A model generated the notes under the pieces. The model was given only the letters and a program-made list of their open reading frames with translations. It had not been told where the DNA came from and did no database searches. Source: Demequina litoralis (GTDB lineage: Bacteria > Actinomycetota > Actinomycetes > Actinomycetales > Demequinaceae). From it: a DNA stretch of 64,000 bases. This document shows, piece by piece, positions 8,875 through 16,788 of the stretch; position 1 is the first letter of the stretch, and every line of letters starts with the position of its first letter. The position numbers were made by a program, and so were the translations under genes. The stretch spans positions 85,063-149,062 of the forward strand of contig NZ_JAUHPW010000009.1 of NCBI RefSeq assembly GCF_030418455.1. Reading direction: 5' to 3'.

Positions 8875-9024
8875 TCACCGGTCGAGCGCAGGGTGGGCGC
8901 GACGGCGCGCACGTGCTCCCCCGTCGCGAAGGACCGCGGCGCGCGGATCACCGTCAGGGTCACCGCGCGCAAGCCCGGCCTCCTGGCCACCAGCAGGACG
9001 AGCGCGGCGGTCCGCGGGCGCTGA
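8875..9024 (+). pseudogene. remnant of an Ig-like-repeat surface protein (C-terminal end only)
   Basis: In one frame, ending at TGA 9022-9024, the translation contains AKDRGARITVRVTARKPGLL followed by ATSRTSAAV. This lines up with the end of both repeats in the next gene (RADRGHNIRVKVIAKRSGYL, then TTARTSTVV). The front of the repeat is unrecognisable and no start or signal peptide is present. I read it as the 3' end of a lost paralogue of the downstream CAP gene. The rest of 8765-9196 holds only the leuS promoter and candidate control sites for the CAP gene. Confidence 0.55.
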
Positions 9025-9052
9025 CCAGGCACGACGTTCCACCCCCTGAACG

Positions 9053-9089
9053 AGTGACATTGGCCACATCTGTGCGGGGGACATCTGTG
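9053..9089 (+). promoter_or_regulatory. candidate CRP/GlxR-like site and direct repeats upstream of the CAP gene
   Basis: AGTGA-N6-CCACA at 9053-9068 resembles the TGTGA-N6-TCACA site of CRP-family regulators. ACATCTGTG occurs twice, at 9066-9074 and 9081-9089, 15 nt apart. Position is 110-145 nt before the start codon. A match by eye only. Confidence 0.3.
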
Positions 9090-9196
9090 GCATAGCCCAC
9101 AAACCCCTGCACGGACTACCGGAATGCCGGAATCATGCCGATATCCCATCCGGAGACGGGCGCGTCCAGCCCCGGATCCCCGAACAGGAGGTCAGC

Positions 9197-10225
9197 ATGC
9201 GTCCGTCCGCCCTTGCGGTCCCGCACCCCCTCGCGCGCCGTGTGGCGCTCGCGCTGGTCGGTCTGCTGGTCGCGGCCCTCGCGCTGACCGGCGGCTCCGC
9301 GCACGCCGCCACCGACCCGGCGCAGCTCATCCTCAAGAAGACCAACGCCTATCGCGCGAACGAGGGGCTCAAGCCGCTCTCGCTGCAGGGCGGCATCGTG
9401 GACGTCTCGGAGACGTGGAGCAAGCGGATGCGCTCCACCTCGAACCTCAGCCACAACCCGAGCTTCGCGTCCCAGATCCCCTCGACCGCCACGCGTGCCG
9501 CCGAGAACGTCGGCTACGCCTGCGGCTACGGCGGAGCGGCGGCGAACGCCTCCGCCGTCATGTCGGCATGGCTGAAGTCCGCGGGCCACGAGGCGAACAT
9601 CAGCGGCAGCTACTCGGACATCGGCATCGGCGTCGCGTACGACAAGTCGACCGACTGCGTGTGGGCCACCCAGAACTTCGCGCAGTACAGCAAGTTCAGC
9701 ACCAAGCCGCGCCCCAAGATCGCCGGCACCAAGAAGGTGGGCTCGGTGCTCACCGCGAGGATCGGCTCGTGGAGCCCCTCGCCCAGCAGCGTCACGTACC
9801 GGTGGTTCCGCGACGGCAAGCGCATCGACGGCGCGACCGGCCGCAAGTACACCGTCACCAGGGCCGACCGCGGCCACAACATCCGCGTCAAGGTCATCGC
9901 GAAGCGCTCGGGATACCTCACGACAGCGAGGACCAGCACGGTCGTGTCGATCCCCAAGGCCTTCACCTCGGCGCCGCGGCCCACCGTGTCCGGCACCGCG
10001 ACGGTCGGCTCGCAGCTCACCGCGCAGGCGGGGTCGTGGAGCCCCACGCCCGACAGCGTCTCGTACCGGTGGTTCCGCGACGGCAACAAGATCGCCGACG
10101 CCGCCGGCCGCCGCTACACGGTGCGGAACGCCGACCGCGGGCACACCATCAAGGCCAGGGTCATCGCGAAGCGCTCCGGCTTCTTCACCACCACCCGCTG
10201 GAGCACGGGCATCTCCGTCTCCTGA
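9197..10225 (+). CDS. secreted CAP/SCP-domain protein with two Ig-like repeats
   Basis: 342 residues. Signal peptide 1-37, likely cut after SAHA. A CAP domain covers about 42-160: AYRANEGLKPLSL, SHNPSF, AENVGY, GHEANI and the closing WATQNFA. Two repeats of about 85 residues follow (about 169-252 and 258-342), each with VGSxLTA, W-SP-P-SV-YRWFRDG and ADRGH-I--VIAKRSG. Such repeats are frequent in actinobacterial exported proteins and may bind the envelope. The CAP domain's role in bacteria is mostly unknown. AGGAGG lies 5 nt before the ATG. The fragment at 8875-9024 is related. Confidence 0.85.
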   Translation: MRPSALAVPHPLARRVALALVGLLVAALALTGGSAHAATDPAQLILKKTNAYRANEGLKPLSLQGGIVDVSETWSKRMRSTSNLSHNPSFASQIPSTATRAAENVGYACGYGGAAANASAVMSAWLKSAGHEANISGSYSDIGIGVAYDKSTDCVWATQNFAQYSKFSTKPRPKIAGTKKVGSVLTARIGSWSPSPSSVTYRWFRDGKRIDGATGRKYTVTRADRGHNIRVKVIAKRSGYLTTARTSTVVSIPKAFTSAPRPTVSGTATVGSQLTAQAGSWSPTPDSVSYRWFRDGNKIADAAGRRYTVRNADRGHTIKARVIAKRSGFFTTTRWSTGISVS

Positions 10226-10377
10226 TGCCCTCCCCGCCCCCGGCCGCGGCGTGCGTGGCACCATGGAAGGACGCCGTACGCCAGGGCTGACCGTGACGTA
10301 GCGGTCGCGCGCCCGGGTCCCTCCCCGCGGAGGACCCCGTCGACGCGCGGCGGCCCGACCGGACAGGGAGGAGGCCG

Positions 10378-12237
10378 ATGGAGCGACGTGGCGGGCCCGG
10401 CTCACCCCGAGGCCTGCTCTCCTGGATCGCGACCACCGCCGTCGCGGGCGCGCTGCTGATCGTCGGCACAGCCCCCGCCGGAGCCGCGACGGTGCCCCCT
10501 ACGCCCGAACCGACGGCCGTCGCCTCCCCCGACGCATCCGCGACGGTGGACGATGCGGAGGCCGCCCCCGCCGAGACGTCGCCCGCGCCGGTCGAGACGG
10601 GCGCGCCGGAGCCCGAACCCGAGCCCGCGCCTCCCGCCGAGTCCGAGGAGCCCGCGCCTCCCAGCAGGCCCGAGCAGCCCGCACCCGAGCGGACGGGCGG
10701 CGCAGACAAGCCCGCAGAGCCCTCGGAACCCTCCGGGCCCTCCGACGCGACGACGGACCCCGAGCCCGCGCCGACCGCTCCCACCACCCCGGCCGCCCCC
10801 GCCGAGGAGCCCGCGACCGGCGGAGGCACGTCCGGGACGGCGACGCAGGCCCCGCCCGCACCCGAGCCGGAGCCGTACGACCCCGACGCCCCCGCATCGT
10901 CCGGCGTGCCGGCACCGGAGCCGCTCGGCCCCGTGAGGTTCGACGACGTCTCGGATGCTCTCGGCGATCCGACCTACTCGTCGTTCGCCGCCGCGATCGC
11001 ATGGATGGGGCGCAGGGGCGTCGCCGAGGGCGTGCTGACGGAGGCGGGCCGCGCGTACATGCCGGAGGCCACGGCGACGCGCGGCGAGTTCGCAGCGTTC
11101 CTCTACCGGCTCGCCGGCTCCCCGGCGAAGGTCGTGCCCAGGCGATCCCCCTTCGCCGATGCCGGACGCGGCGACACCGAGCACGCCGCCGAGATCGCGT
11201 GGCTGGCGGCGCAGGGCGTCGTCACCGGGAGGCTCGAGGGTGACGTGCGGATCTTCCGCCCCGACGACCCCCTCACGCGCGGCGCGATGACCCGCATGCT
11301 CTACCGCTTCGCGGGTTCGCCCCGCGTGAAGGACGGCGATCTCGGGACGTACGTGGACGTCGCCCCCGGCTCCGAGATGGATGCCGCGGCGACCTGGCTC
11401 GCGGGCACGGTCGGCGAGCTCGGCCAGATCGGCGAGGACGGGCTCGAACTGCTGCCCTCCGCGACGGTGTCGCGCGGCGCCGTCGCGGCGGTGCTGCGGC
11501 TCGCACACCGCTCGGACGTGCGCTTCACCCCGTGGAAGGCGCCGCTGCGGCTCGTCGACCCGACCGTGGTCCAGGTGGATGTCGAGGGCGCCCTCAACCT
11601 GCGCCGCGGCCCGTCGACCGACGCCGCGGTCGCGACGCAGCGCGAGGACGGCGCCGCGCTCGACACGACCGGCGCGGTCACCGCCGACGGCTGGGTCGAG
11701 GTGCGCGTGGGCGACCGGCTCCTGTGGGCCTCGCCGGACTACCTCGCGGTGGACGGCTCCGGGGCGCCCGCGGGCGGCGGCTCCGCCGCCACCGGGGACG
11801 ATGCGACGGGCACCACGGCCCCCGCGCTCGCCCGCGACTTCGACAACGGCTTCATCCCGGCCGATGCGCTGTGCGGGCTGCCCTGGCGCGAGGACCTGCT
11901 GCTGGCGTGCGGCGCCGCCGACGACCTCGCCCGGCTCGACGCGGCGTTCCACGACCTGTTCGGCCTGCACATCCCCGTCTCGAGCGCGTACCGCGACTAC
12001 GCGGGCCAGCTGGCCGCGACCGCCCGCTACGGCGGGATGGCGGCGGTGCCGGGCACGTCGAACCACGGATGGGGCGAGGCGACCGACCTGTCCGAGCCGG
12101 GGCTCCCCGGCGGCTACGACGGCGAGGCGTACGCGTGGCTCATCTCCGCGGCCCCCTCGTACGGGTGGACGCTGCCGGCGTGGGCGCGGCCCGACGGGTC
12201 CAAGCCGGAGCCGTGGCACCTCGAGCACGTCGGCTGA
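10378..12237 (+). CDS. secreted SLH / SH3 / D-alanyl-D-alanine carboxypeptidase (VanY, M15B)
   Basis: 619 residues: signal peptide (about 1-36), a long Pro/Glu/Ala linker to about 185, three SLH-like modules at about 187-370 (FDDVSDALGDPTYSSFAAAI, then FADAGRGD, then YVDVAPGSEM), an SH3-like segment around 395-460 (ALNLRRGPST), and a VanY domain at about 480-619. Zinc ligands of the M15 family are visible: His563 and Asp570 in NHGWGEATD and His614 in EPWHLEH. It probably trims stem peptides while attached to the wall by its SLH modules. GGAGGAGG precedes the ATG. The linker is unusually long. Confidence 0.88.
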   Translation: MERRGGPGSPRGLLSWIATTAVAGALLIVGTAPAGAATVPPTPEPTAVASPDASATVDDAEAAPAETSPAPVETGAPEPEPEPAPPAESEEPAPPSRPEQPAPERTGGADKPAEPSEPSGPSDATTDPEPAPTAPTTPAAPAEEPATGGGTSGTATQAPPAPEPEPYDPDAPASSGVPAPEPLGPVRFDDVSDALGDPTYSSFAAAIAWMGRRGVAEGVLTEAGRAYMPEATATRGEFAAFLYRLAGSPAKVVPRRSPFADAGRGDTEHAAEIAWLAAQGVVTGRLEGDVRIFRPDDPLTRGAMTRMLYRFAGSPRVKDGDLGTYVDVAPGSEMDAAATWLAGTVGELGQIGEDGLELLPSATVSRGAVAAVLRLAHRSDVRFTPWKAPLRLVDPTVVQVDVEGALNLRRGPSTDAAVATQREDGAALDTTGAVTADGWVEVRVGDRLLWASPDYLAVDGSGAPAGGGSAATGDDATGTTAPALARDFDNGFIPADALCGLPWREDLLLACGAADDLARLDAAFHDLFGLHIPVSSAYRDYAGQLAATARYGGMAAVPGTSNHGWGEATDLSEPGLPGGYDGEAYAWLISAAPSYGWTLPAWARPDGSKPEPWHLEHVG

Positions 12238-12259
12238 GCCGCGCATCGTCCCGGCGCAC

Positions 12260-12278
12260 GGCACCCCGCCGGGGTGCC
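12260..12278. terminator. bidirectional hairpin between convergent genes
   Basis: GGCACCCCG-C-CGGGGTGCC, a near-perfect short stem in the 54-bp gap between the VanY gene and the transglutaminase gene. It is flanked on both sides by a GCATCGTCC 9-mer (12243, 12283) in the same orientation. Confidence 0.6.
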
Positions 12279-12291
12279 CGCCGCATCGTCC

Positions 12292-13128
12292 CTAGTCGAC
12301 CTGGGTGATGTGCACCTGGACGTCGAGGTCCGTGGTGCTGCCGGCCACCACGCCGGTGAGCGGCGGCACGTCCGTGTACTCGCGGGCGCGGGCGACGATG
12401 ACGTGGTGGTCGCCCACCTCGCGGTCGTTGGTGGGATCGAAGCCGTACCAGTCGCCGGTCCACCACTCGACCCACGCGTGAGACTCCCCCGACACGGTCT
12501 CGCCGATCGCGGCATCGCGCTTGGGGTGGAGGTAGCCGGACACGTAGCGGGCCGGGATCCCGACCGTGCGCAGCGCGCCGATCGCGAGGTGCGCGAAGTC
12601 CTGGCACACACCGGAGCGAGCGTCCCACGCGTCGCGCGCGGGCGTGTGGACGGAGGTGGCGCCGGGCACGTACTTGATCTGGTCGTGCAGGTGGTCGCAG
12701 ATCGCGCGCGCGGTGTCGTCCGGGCTCAGACGCGCGGCCGCGTCGCGGGCGAAGGCCTCGAGCTCCTCGGTGGGCTCGGTGGTGTCGCTCAGCCCCAGGT
12801 ACTCGCTGAGGAGGTCCTGGAATCGGGGGCCGGTGAGGGTGTCCCACGCGACGCGCTCCTCGCGGGCGGGCACGCTCGTGACCTCGACGAGGCTCGAGCC
12901 CACCACCGACAGGTCCTCGTGGGGCTGCAGCACCTCGAAGACGACGACGTCGGCCTCCCAGTAGTCCCGGTACGAGGACCGCCACGTGACGGGCGCGATC
13001 TCGACCTTCGAGTCGAGGACGCGCTGGCGCGGCAGCCAGGCGGGCGTGAGGCGCGCCTCGTTGTACGAGGACACGATCGAGCCCTCGTACGCGAAGGTGG
13101 TGCGGTGCTCGATGCGGAGCGTGGTCAT
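12292..13128 (-). CDS. transglutaminase-like cysteine peptidase, N-terminal beta-domain type
   Basis: 278 residues. The N-terminal part (MTTLRIEHRTTFAYEGSIV onward) is the bacterial transglutaminase N-domain. The papain-like core carries a triad visible as Cys175 (SGVCQDFAH), His217 (SGESHAWV) and Asp231 (GFDPTND). It is the last gene of a three-gene operon, its ATG overlapping the alpha-E stop as ATGA. This trio (CP-ATP-grasp, alpha-E, transglutaminase) recurs in bacteria and has been predicted to make and cut peptide or isopeptide bonds; substrates are unknown. The start is fixed by the overlap. Confidence 0.88.
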   Translation of the reverse strand: MTTLRIEHRTTFAYEGSIVSSYNEARLTPAWLPRQRVLDSKVEIAPVTWRSSYRDYWEADVVVFEVLQPHEDLSVVGSSLVEVTSVPAREERVAWDTLTGPRFQDLLSEYLGLSDTTEPTEELEAFARDAAARLSPDDTARAICDHLHDQIKYVPGATSVHTPARDAWDARSGVCQDFAHLAIGALRTVGIPARYVSGYLHPKRDAAIGETVSGESHAWVEWWTGDWYGFDPTNDREVGDHHVIVARAREYTDVPPLTGVVAGSTTDLDVQVHITQVD

Positions 13129-14048
13129 AGGGCCTCCTGGCTCCACAGCACGGTCGACGCCGGCAGGAAGTAGCGATCGCGGATGAGGTCCGACGCCGCC
13201 CCGCACGCGCTCTGGACCTCGCGCATCTGGCCCGGCAGGTCGTCGAGCACGTCGCGCACGTCGCGGTACTCGAGGTTGGTGCGTGCACGGCCGAGCGCGA
13301 GGCGCGCACGGTCGGACAGCGCGCGGCTGTTCGAGGCGCCCTCGATGAGGCCGAGCGTGTCCTCCGCCTTCTGCAGGTTGTACGCGATCGAGCGCGGGAA
13401 CAGGCGGTCGACCAGCAGGAACTCCGCCGCGCGCTCCTCGGTGACGAGCGCGCGCACCGTGCGCAGGTACGCCTCGTGCGCGGAGCACGAGCGCAGCAGC
13501 GTGGTCCAGTTGGGGCCCGTGGTGCCCTCGAAGTGGCGGGTCATGAGCAGGCGCGCGATCATGTCCGCGCGCTCGAGCGAGCGGCCCAGCTCCATGAAGT
13601 GCCAGGCGTCGTCGCGCGAGGTCGTGGCCGAGTGGAGGCCCCACACCACGGCGGCGCGCTCGCGCACCCACACGAAGTACTCGTGCGGCCGCGCCGAGGC
13701 GGTCCACCGCGGCAGCTGGTTGCGCGTGGTGTTGAGCGACTCCCACACCTCGGTGCTGATGACCTCGCGCGCCCGGCGGGCGTTCTCGCGGGCGGCGCCG
13801 AGCGTCCACGCGATCGAGGACGAACGCTCCGCGTCGAACGCGAGGGTCGCGAGCACGTCGCGGCGGCTCACGGGGGCCTCGTAGTCGCAGTTCATCACCG
13901 ACAGCAGCGAGGCGTTGGCGCTGGGCTCGTCGACCCACGGGTCCTCGAGCAGCACGTTGAGGTGCACGTCGAGGAGGCGGGCGGTGTTGTCGGCGCGCTC
14001 GACGTAGCGGCCGATCCAGAACAGGGACTCCGCGATGCGGCTCAGCAT
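13125..14048 (-). CDS. alpha-E domain protein (DUF403)
   Basis: 307 residues, mostly helical, beginning MLSRIAESLFWIGRYVERAD, the hallmark of the alpha-E (DUF403) family. The WIGRYxERA motif, SVMNCDYEAP and the final DLIRDRYFLP are typical. Function is unknown; it is nearly always encoded with a circularly permuted ATP-grasp protein and often a transglutaminase, as here. Start and stop overlap both neighbours by a few bases, so translation is likely coupled. Confidence 0.88.
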   Translation of the reverse strand: MLSRIAESLFWIGRYVERADNTARLLDVHLNVLLEDPWVDEPSANASLLSVMNCDYEAPVSRRDVLATLAFDAERSSSIAWTLGAARENARRAREVISTEVWESLNTTRNQLPRWTASARPHEYFVWVRERAAVVWGLHSATTSRDDAWHFMELGRSLERADMIARLLMTRHFEGTTGPNWTTLLRSCSAHEAYLRTVRALVTEERAAEFLLVDRLFPRSIAYNLQKAEDTLGLIEGASNSRALSDRARLALGRARTNLEYRDVRDVLDDLPGQMREVQSACGAASDLIRDRYFLPASTVLWSQEAL

Positions 14049-15637
14049 GTCGGCTCCCCCTGCTGCTGTTGCTGCTGCTGTTGCTGCTGCTGGCCGTGCT
14101 CGATGTCGTCGGGGTGCGCGGCCTGCGGCACGGCGCCGATGCCCGACAGCTCGACCTTCGACTCCGGCGGCGGGGTCACCGGGCCGCGCTGGCGCACGCC
14201 GCCGAGCACCCAGGTGTCCTTCGAGCCGCCGCCCTGCGACGAGTTGACGATGAGCTGGCCGCGGGCGAGGGCCACGCGGGTGAGGCCGCCGGGCAGGACC
14301 CAGACGTCGTCGCCGTCGTTGATGGCGAAGGGGCGCAGGTCGACGTGACGCGGCTCGAGGCCCTCGTCGGTGAGCGTCGGCACGGTGCTCAGCTGGATGA
14401 CCGGCTGGCCGATCCAGCCGCGCGGGTCCTCGAGGATCTGGGCGCGCACCTGGGCGAGCTCCTCGCGCGAGGCCTTGGGACCGATGAGCACGCCCTTGCC
14501 GCCCGCGCCGTCGACGGGCTTGACCACGAGCTCGTCGAGGCGGTCAAGGACCTCCTCGCGCGCCTCAGGCTCGTCGAGCCGCCACGTGTCGACGTTGGGC
14601 AGGATCGGCTCCTCGCCCAGGTAGTAGCGGGTGAGGTCCGGCATGTACGTGTAGATGAGCTTGTCGTCCGCGACGCCGTTGCCGATCGCGTTGGCGATGG
14701 TGACGTTGCCCAGGCGGGCGGCGTGGACGATGCCCGGCGCGCCGAGCGCGGAGTCCGGACGGAACGCGACGGGGTCGAGGTAGTCGTCGTCGACGCGGCG
14801 GTAGATCACGTCGACGCGGCGGCGGCCGGCGGTGGTGCGCATGTAGACGCGGCCGTTGTGGGTCTCGAGGTCGCGGCCCTCGACCAGCTCGACGCCCATG
14901 GTGCGGGCGAGCAGCGAGTGCTCGTAGTACGCGCTGTTGAACACGCCGGGCGTGAGCACCACGATGGTCGGGTCGTCGATGTCGTTGGGCGCGCAACGGG
15001 TGAGCGCGGCGCGCAGGCGCTGCGAGTACTCGAGCACCGGGCGCACACCCATCGCACCGAACATGTCGGGGAACATCTGCGACATCGCGCGGCGGTTGGA
15101 CAGCACGTAGCTCACGCCGGACGGGACGCGCACGTTGTCCTCGAGGACGCGCCAGATGCCGTGCTGGTCACGGACGAGGTCGATGCCCGACACGTGGACG
15201 CGCACGCCGTTGGCCGGGTCCACCCCAGCGGCCTCGCGGTAGAAGTACTGGGAGGTCGCGATGAGGCGGCGGGGGACGATGCCGTCGTTCACGCAGTGCT
15301 GCGAGCCGTAGACGTCCGCGAGGAAGGCCTCCAGGGTGCGCACGCGCTGCGCGACGCCGGGCGAGATGATGTCCCACTCCTCGGCTCCGACGACGCGCGG
15401 CACGATGTCGAGCGGGAACGGCCGCTCCTCGCCCGCGTGGTCGAAGGTCACGCCCTGCGCCAGGTACGTCGAGGCGAGCGCCTCCGCCCGCGAGTAGAGG
15501 TCCTCGCCGGACATGCGATCGATCTCGTGATAGACCCGGCGGTACGGGTCCCTCACGCGGCCCTCGAGGTCCATGGCCTCGTCCCACGCCTGAACCGGCT
15601 GGTATCCGGTCCACGGCGTCTGCTGGTCGGCGGTCAT
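14042..15637 (-). CDS. circularly permuted ATP-grasp protein (DUF404/DUF407) with polyglutamine tail
   Basis: About 531 residues. Family segments: FPLDIVPRVVGAEEWDIIS, VHVSGIDLVRDQHGIWRVLE, SGVSYVLSNRRAMSQ, and the ATP-binding region LVVKPVDGAGGKGVLIG with IGQPVIQLSTVPT. It is a predicted ligase joining an amine to a carboxylate, the first enzyme of the three-gene operon. The C-terminus is odd: ten consecutive glutamines before GEPTC. ATG 15637 is chosen because TATCGT precedes it by 6 nt; a further-upstream in-frame start at 15697 would cross that promoter. Confidence 0.88.
   Translation of the reverse strand: MTADQQTPWTGYQPVQAWDEAMDLEGRVRDPYRRVYHEIDRMSGEDLYSRAEALASTYLAQGVTFDHAGEERPFPLDIVPRVVGAEEWDIISPGVAQRVRTLEAFLADVYGSQHCVNDGIVPRRLIATSQYFYREAAGVDPANGVRVHVSGIDLVRDQHGIWRVLEDNVRVPSGVSYVLSNRRAMSQMFPDMFGAMGVRPVLEYSQRLRAALTRCAPNDIDDPTIVVLTPGVFNSAYYEHSLLARTMGVELVEGRDLETHNGRVYMRTTAGRRRVDVIYRRVDDDYLDPVAFRPDSALGAPGIVHAARLGNVTIANAIGNGVADDKLIYTYMPDLTRYYLGEEPILPNVDTWRLDEPEAREEVLDRLDELVVKPVDGAGGKGVLIGPKASREELAQVRAQILEDPRGWIGQPVIQLSTVPTLTDEGLEPRHVDLRPFAINDGDDVWVLPGGLTRVALARGQLIVNSSQGGGSKDTWVLGGVRQRGPVTPPPESKVELSGIGAVPQAAHPDDIEHGQQQQQQQQQQQGEPTC
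14063..14092 (-). repeat. CAG/CAA tract encoding ten glutamines
   Basis: Ten in-frame glutamine codons near the 3' end of the ATP-grasp gene, eight CAG and two CAA. A trinucleotide tract of this purity is uncommon in such a genome and could change length by slippage without shifting frame. Confidence 0.85.
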
Positions 15638-15643
15638 GCAGCA

Positions 15644-15649
15644 ACGATA
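15644..15649 (-). promoter_or_regulatory. -10 hexamer TATCGT of the ATP-grasp operon
   Basis: TATCGT on the minus strand, 6 nt before ATG 15637, in a 104-bp divergent region shared with the PH-domain gene. Confidence 0.55.
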
Positions 15650-15729
15650 GCCACCCCATGTTTCGGAGCGGTCACGATCGCGTCTCCGGCGCGTCATGAC
15701 GCCCCCTACCCGCGGGGCGTTCCCGCTGC

Positions 15730-15735
15730 TACGTT
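15730..15735 (+). promoter_or_regulatory. -10 hexamer TACGTT of the PH-domain gene
   Basis: TACGTT with 6 nt to ATG 15742; leaderless arrangement. Confidence 0.55.
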
Positions 15736-15741
15736 CCCCTC

Positions 15742-16308
15742 ATGGCATACCCGCGGAACCTGCTGGCCCCCGACGAGGACGTCGTCGTCGACAGCCACCC
15801 CCACTGGAAGGCGCTCGTGGGGCCGGTGCTCGTGTCCGTGCTCGCGATCGCGCTGGTGGCCTTCGTGCTGTGGTGGCTCGGCACGGTCGAGCTCGACGGC
15901 ATCGCGGAGACGGTGCTCGCCGTCGTCGTGGGCGTGGTCGGGCTGGTGCTCATCGTGTGGCTCGCGATCGCGCCCTTCATCCGGTGGGCGACCACGCACT
16001 TCGTCATCACGGACCGCCGCGTGATCTACCGCACCGGCGTGCTCACCAAGAGCGGCATCGACATCCCCCTCGCGCGGGTCAACACGGTGCAGTTCCGCCA
16101 CGGGCTCATCGACCGGATGTTCCGGACGGGCACGCTCATCATCGAGTCGGCCTCGGACGACCCGCTGTCCTTCGACGACATCCCGAATGTCGAGAAGGTG
16201 CACGCGCTGCTCTACGACGAGGTCTTCGACGCGCTCGAGGGCGACGACGACCAGCCGCCGCGGTCGGCGCCGCCCGCTCCGCCCACGCCTCCCGCGCCCA
16301 CGGCGTAG
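15742..16308 (+). CDS. bacterial PH-domain (bPH2, YdbS-like) membrane protein
   Basis: 188 residues. Two hydrophobic helices at about 27-47 and 58-80 are followed by the bPH2 core: FVITDRRVIYRTGVLTKSGI, then IPLARVNTVQF and GTLIIESASDDPLSFDDIPN. The C-terminus is Pro-rich. Family members are small membrane proteins of unknown job, some linked to envelope stress. It stands alone, divergent from the ATP-grasp operon. Confidence 0.8.
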   Translation: MAYPRNLLAPDEDVVVDSHPHWKALVGPVLVSVLAIALVAFVLWWLGTVELDGIAETVLAVVVGVVGLVLIVWLAIAPFIRWATTHFVITDRRVIYRTGVLTKSGIDIPLARVNTVQFRHGLIDRMFRTGTLIIESASDDPLSFDDIPNVEKVHALLYDEVFDALEGDDDQPPRSAPPAPPTPPAPTA

Positions 16309-16356
16309 GGGGACCGGGGCCGCTCCCCCGCCGCCGCATCGTCCCCACCCTTGTAC

Positions 16357-16372
16357 CGCCGCAGATGCGGCG
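16357..16372 (+). promoter_or_regulatory. operator-like dyad before the molybdate regulator
   Basis: CGCCGCA-GA-TGCGGCG, a perfect 7-bp inverted repeat ending 1 nt before the -10 hexamer, so a bound protein would block RNA polymerase. A partial copy (CGCA-TC-TGCG) sits inside the first codons at about 16390-16399. The encoded HTH-Mop protein is the natural candidate ligand. Confidence 0.5.
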
Positions 16373-16373
16373 C

Positions 16374-16379
16374 TAGCGT
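16374..16379 (+). promoter_or_regulatory. -10 hexamer TAGCGT of the mod operon
   Basis: TAGCGT with 7 nt to ATG 16387; leaderless start of the regulator-modABC operon, overlapped on its upstream side by the dyad at 16357-16372. Confidence 0.55.
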
Positions 16380-16386
16380 CGCCTCC

Positions 16387-16788
16387 ATGCCGCATCTGCG
16401 AATCTCGGAGGCCGCCGCGCTCGTCGGCGTGAGCGACGACACCATCCGCCGCTGGATCGACGCCGAGGGGATCTCCACGGTGCGCGACGGCGCCGGCCGG
16501 ATCCTCGTCGACGGGGTCGACGTCGCCGGCTACGCCGCCCGCACGCAGGCTCCCGAGGACCCCACCGACGTGCGGCGGTCCGCGCGCAACCGCTTCACCG
16601 GGATCGTCACCCGGGTGGTCGCGGACAGCGTGATGGCGCAGGTGGACCTCCAGTGCGGCCCGCACCGCGTGGTGTCGCTCATGAGCGCCGAGGCGGCCCG
16701 CGAGCTCGCGCTCGAGCCGGGCTCCGTCGCGACCGCGGTGGTCAAGGCGACCACCGTCATCGTCGAGACGCCGGCCGGGTCGCGGTGA
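16387..16788 (+). CDS. HTH (MerR/excisionase-like) regulator with a molybdate-binding Mop/TOBE domain
   Basis: 133 residues. The N-terminal 55 form a helix-turn-helix, MPHLRISEAAALVGVSDDTI then RRWIDAEGI. The rest, from about 65, is a Mop/TOBE fold (RNRFTGIVTRVVADSVMAQV), as used to bind molybdate or tungstate. It is the first gene of the modABC operon, its TGA overlapping the modA GTG. I infer a molybdate-sensing regulator of its own operon, the actinobacterial counterpart of ModE. Start chosen from the promoter; an upstream in-frame ATG at 16351 lies within the operator region. Confidence 0.82.
   Translation: MPHLRISEAAALVGVSDDTIRRWIDAEGISTVRDGAGRILVDGVDVAGYAARTQAPEDPTDVRRSARNRFTGIVTRVVADSVMAQVDLQCGPHRVVSLMSAEAARELALEPGSVATAVVKATTVIVETPAGSR

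Noticed and set aside
9025..9196. c-di-AMP (ydaO) riboswitch upstream of the CAP gene
   Set aside because: Actinobacterial wall-hydrolase genes often have one, but I could not trace its conserved helices in this 170-bp stretch. A covariance search would decide.
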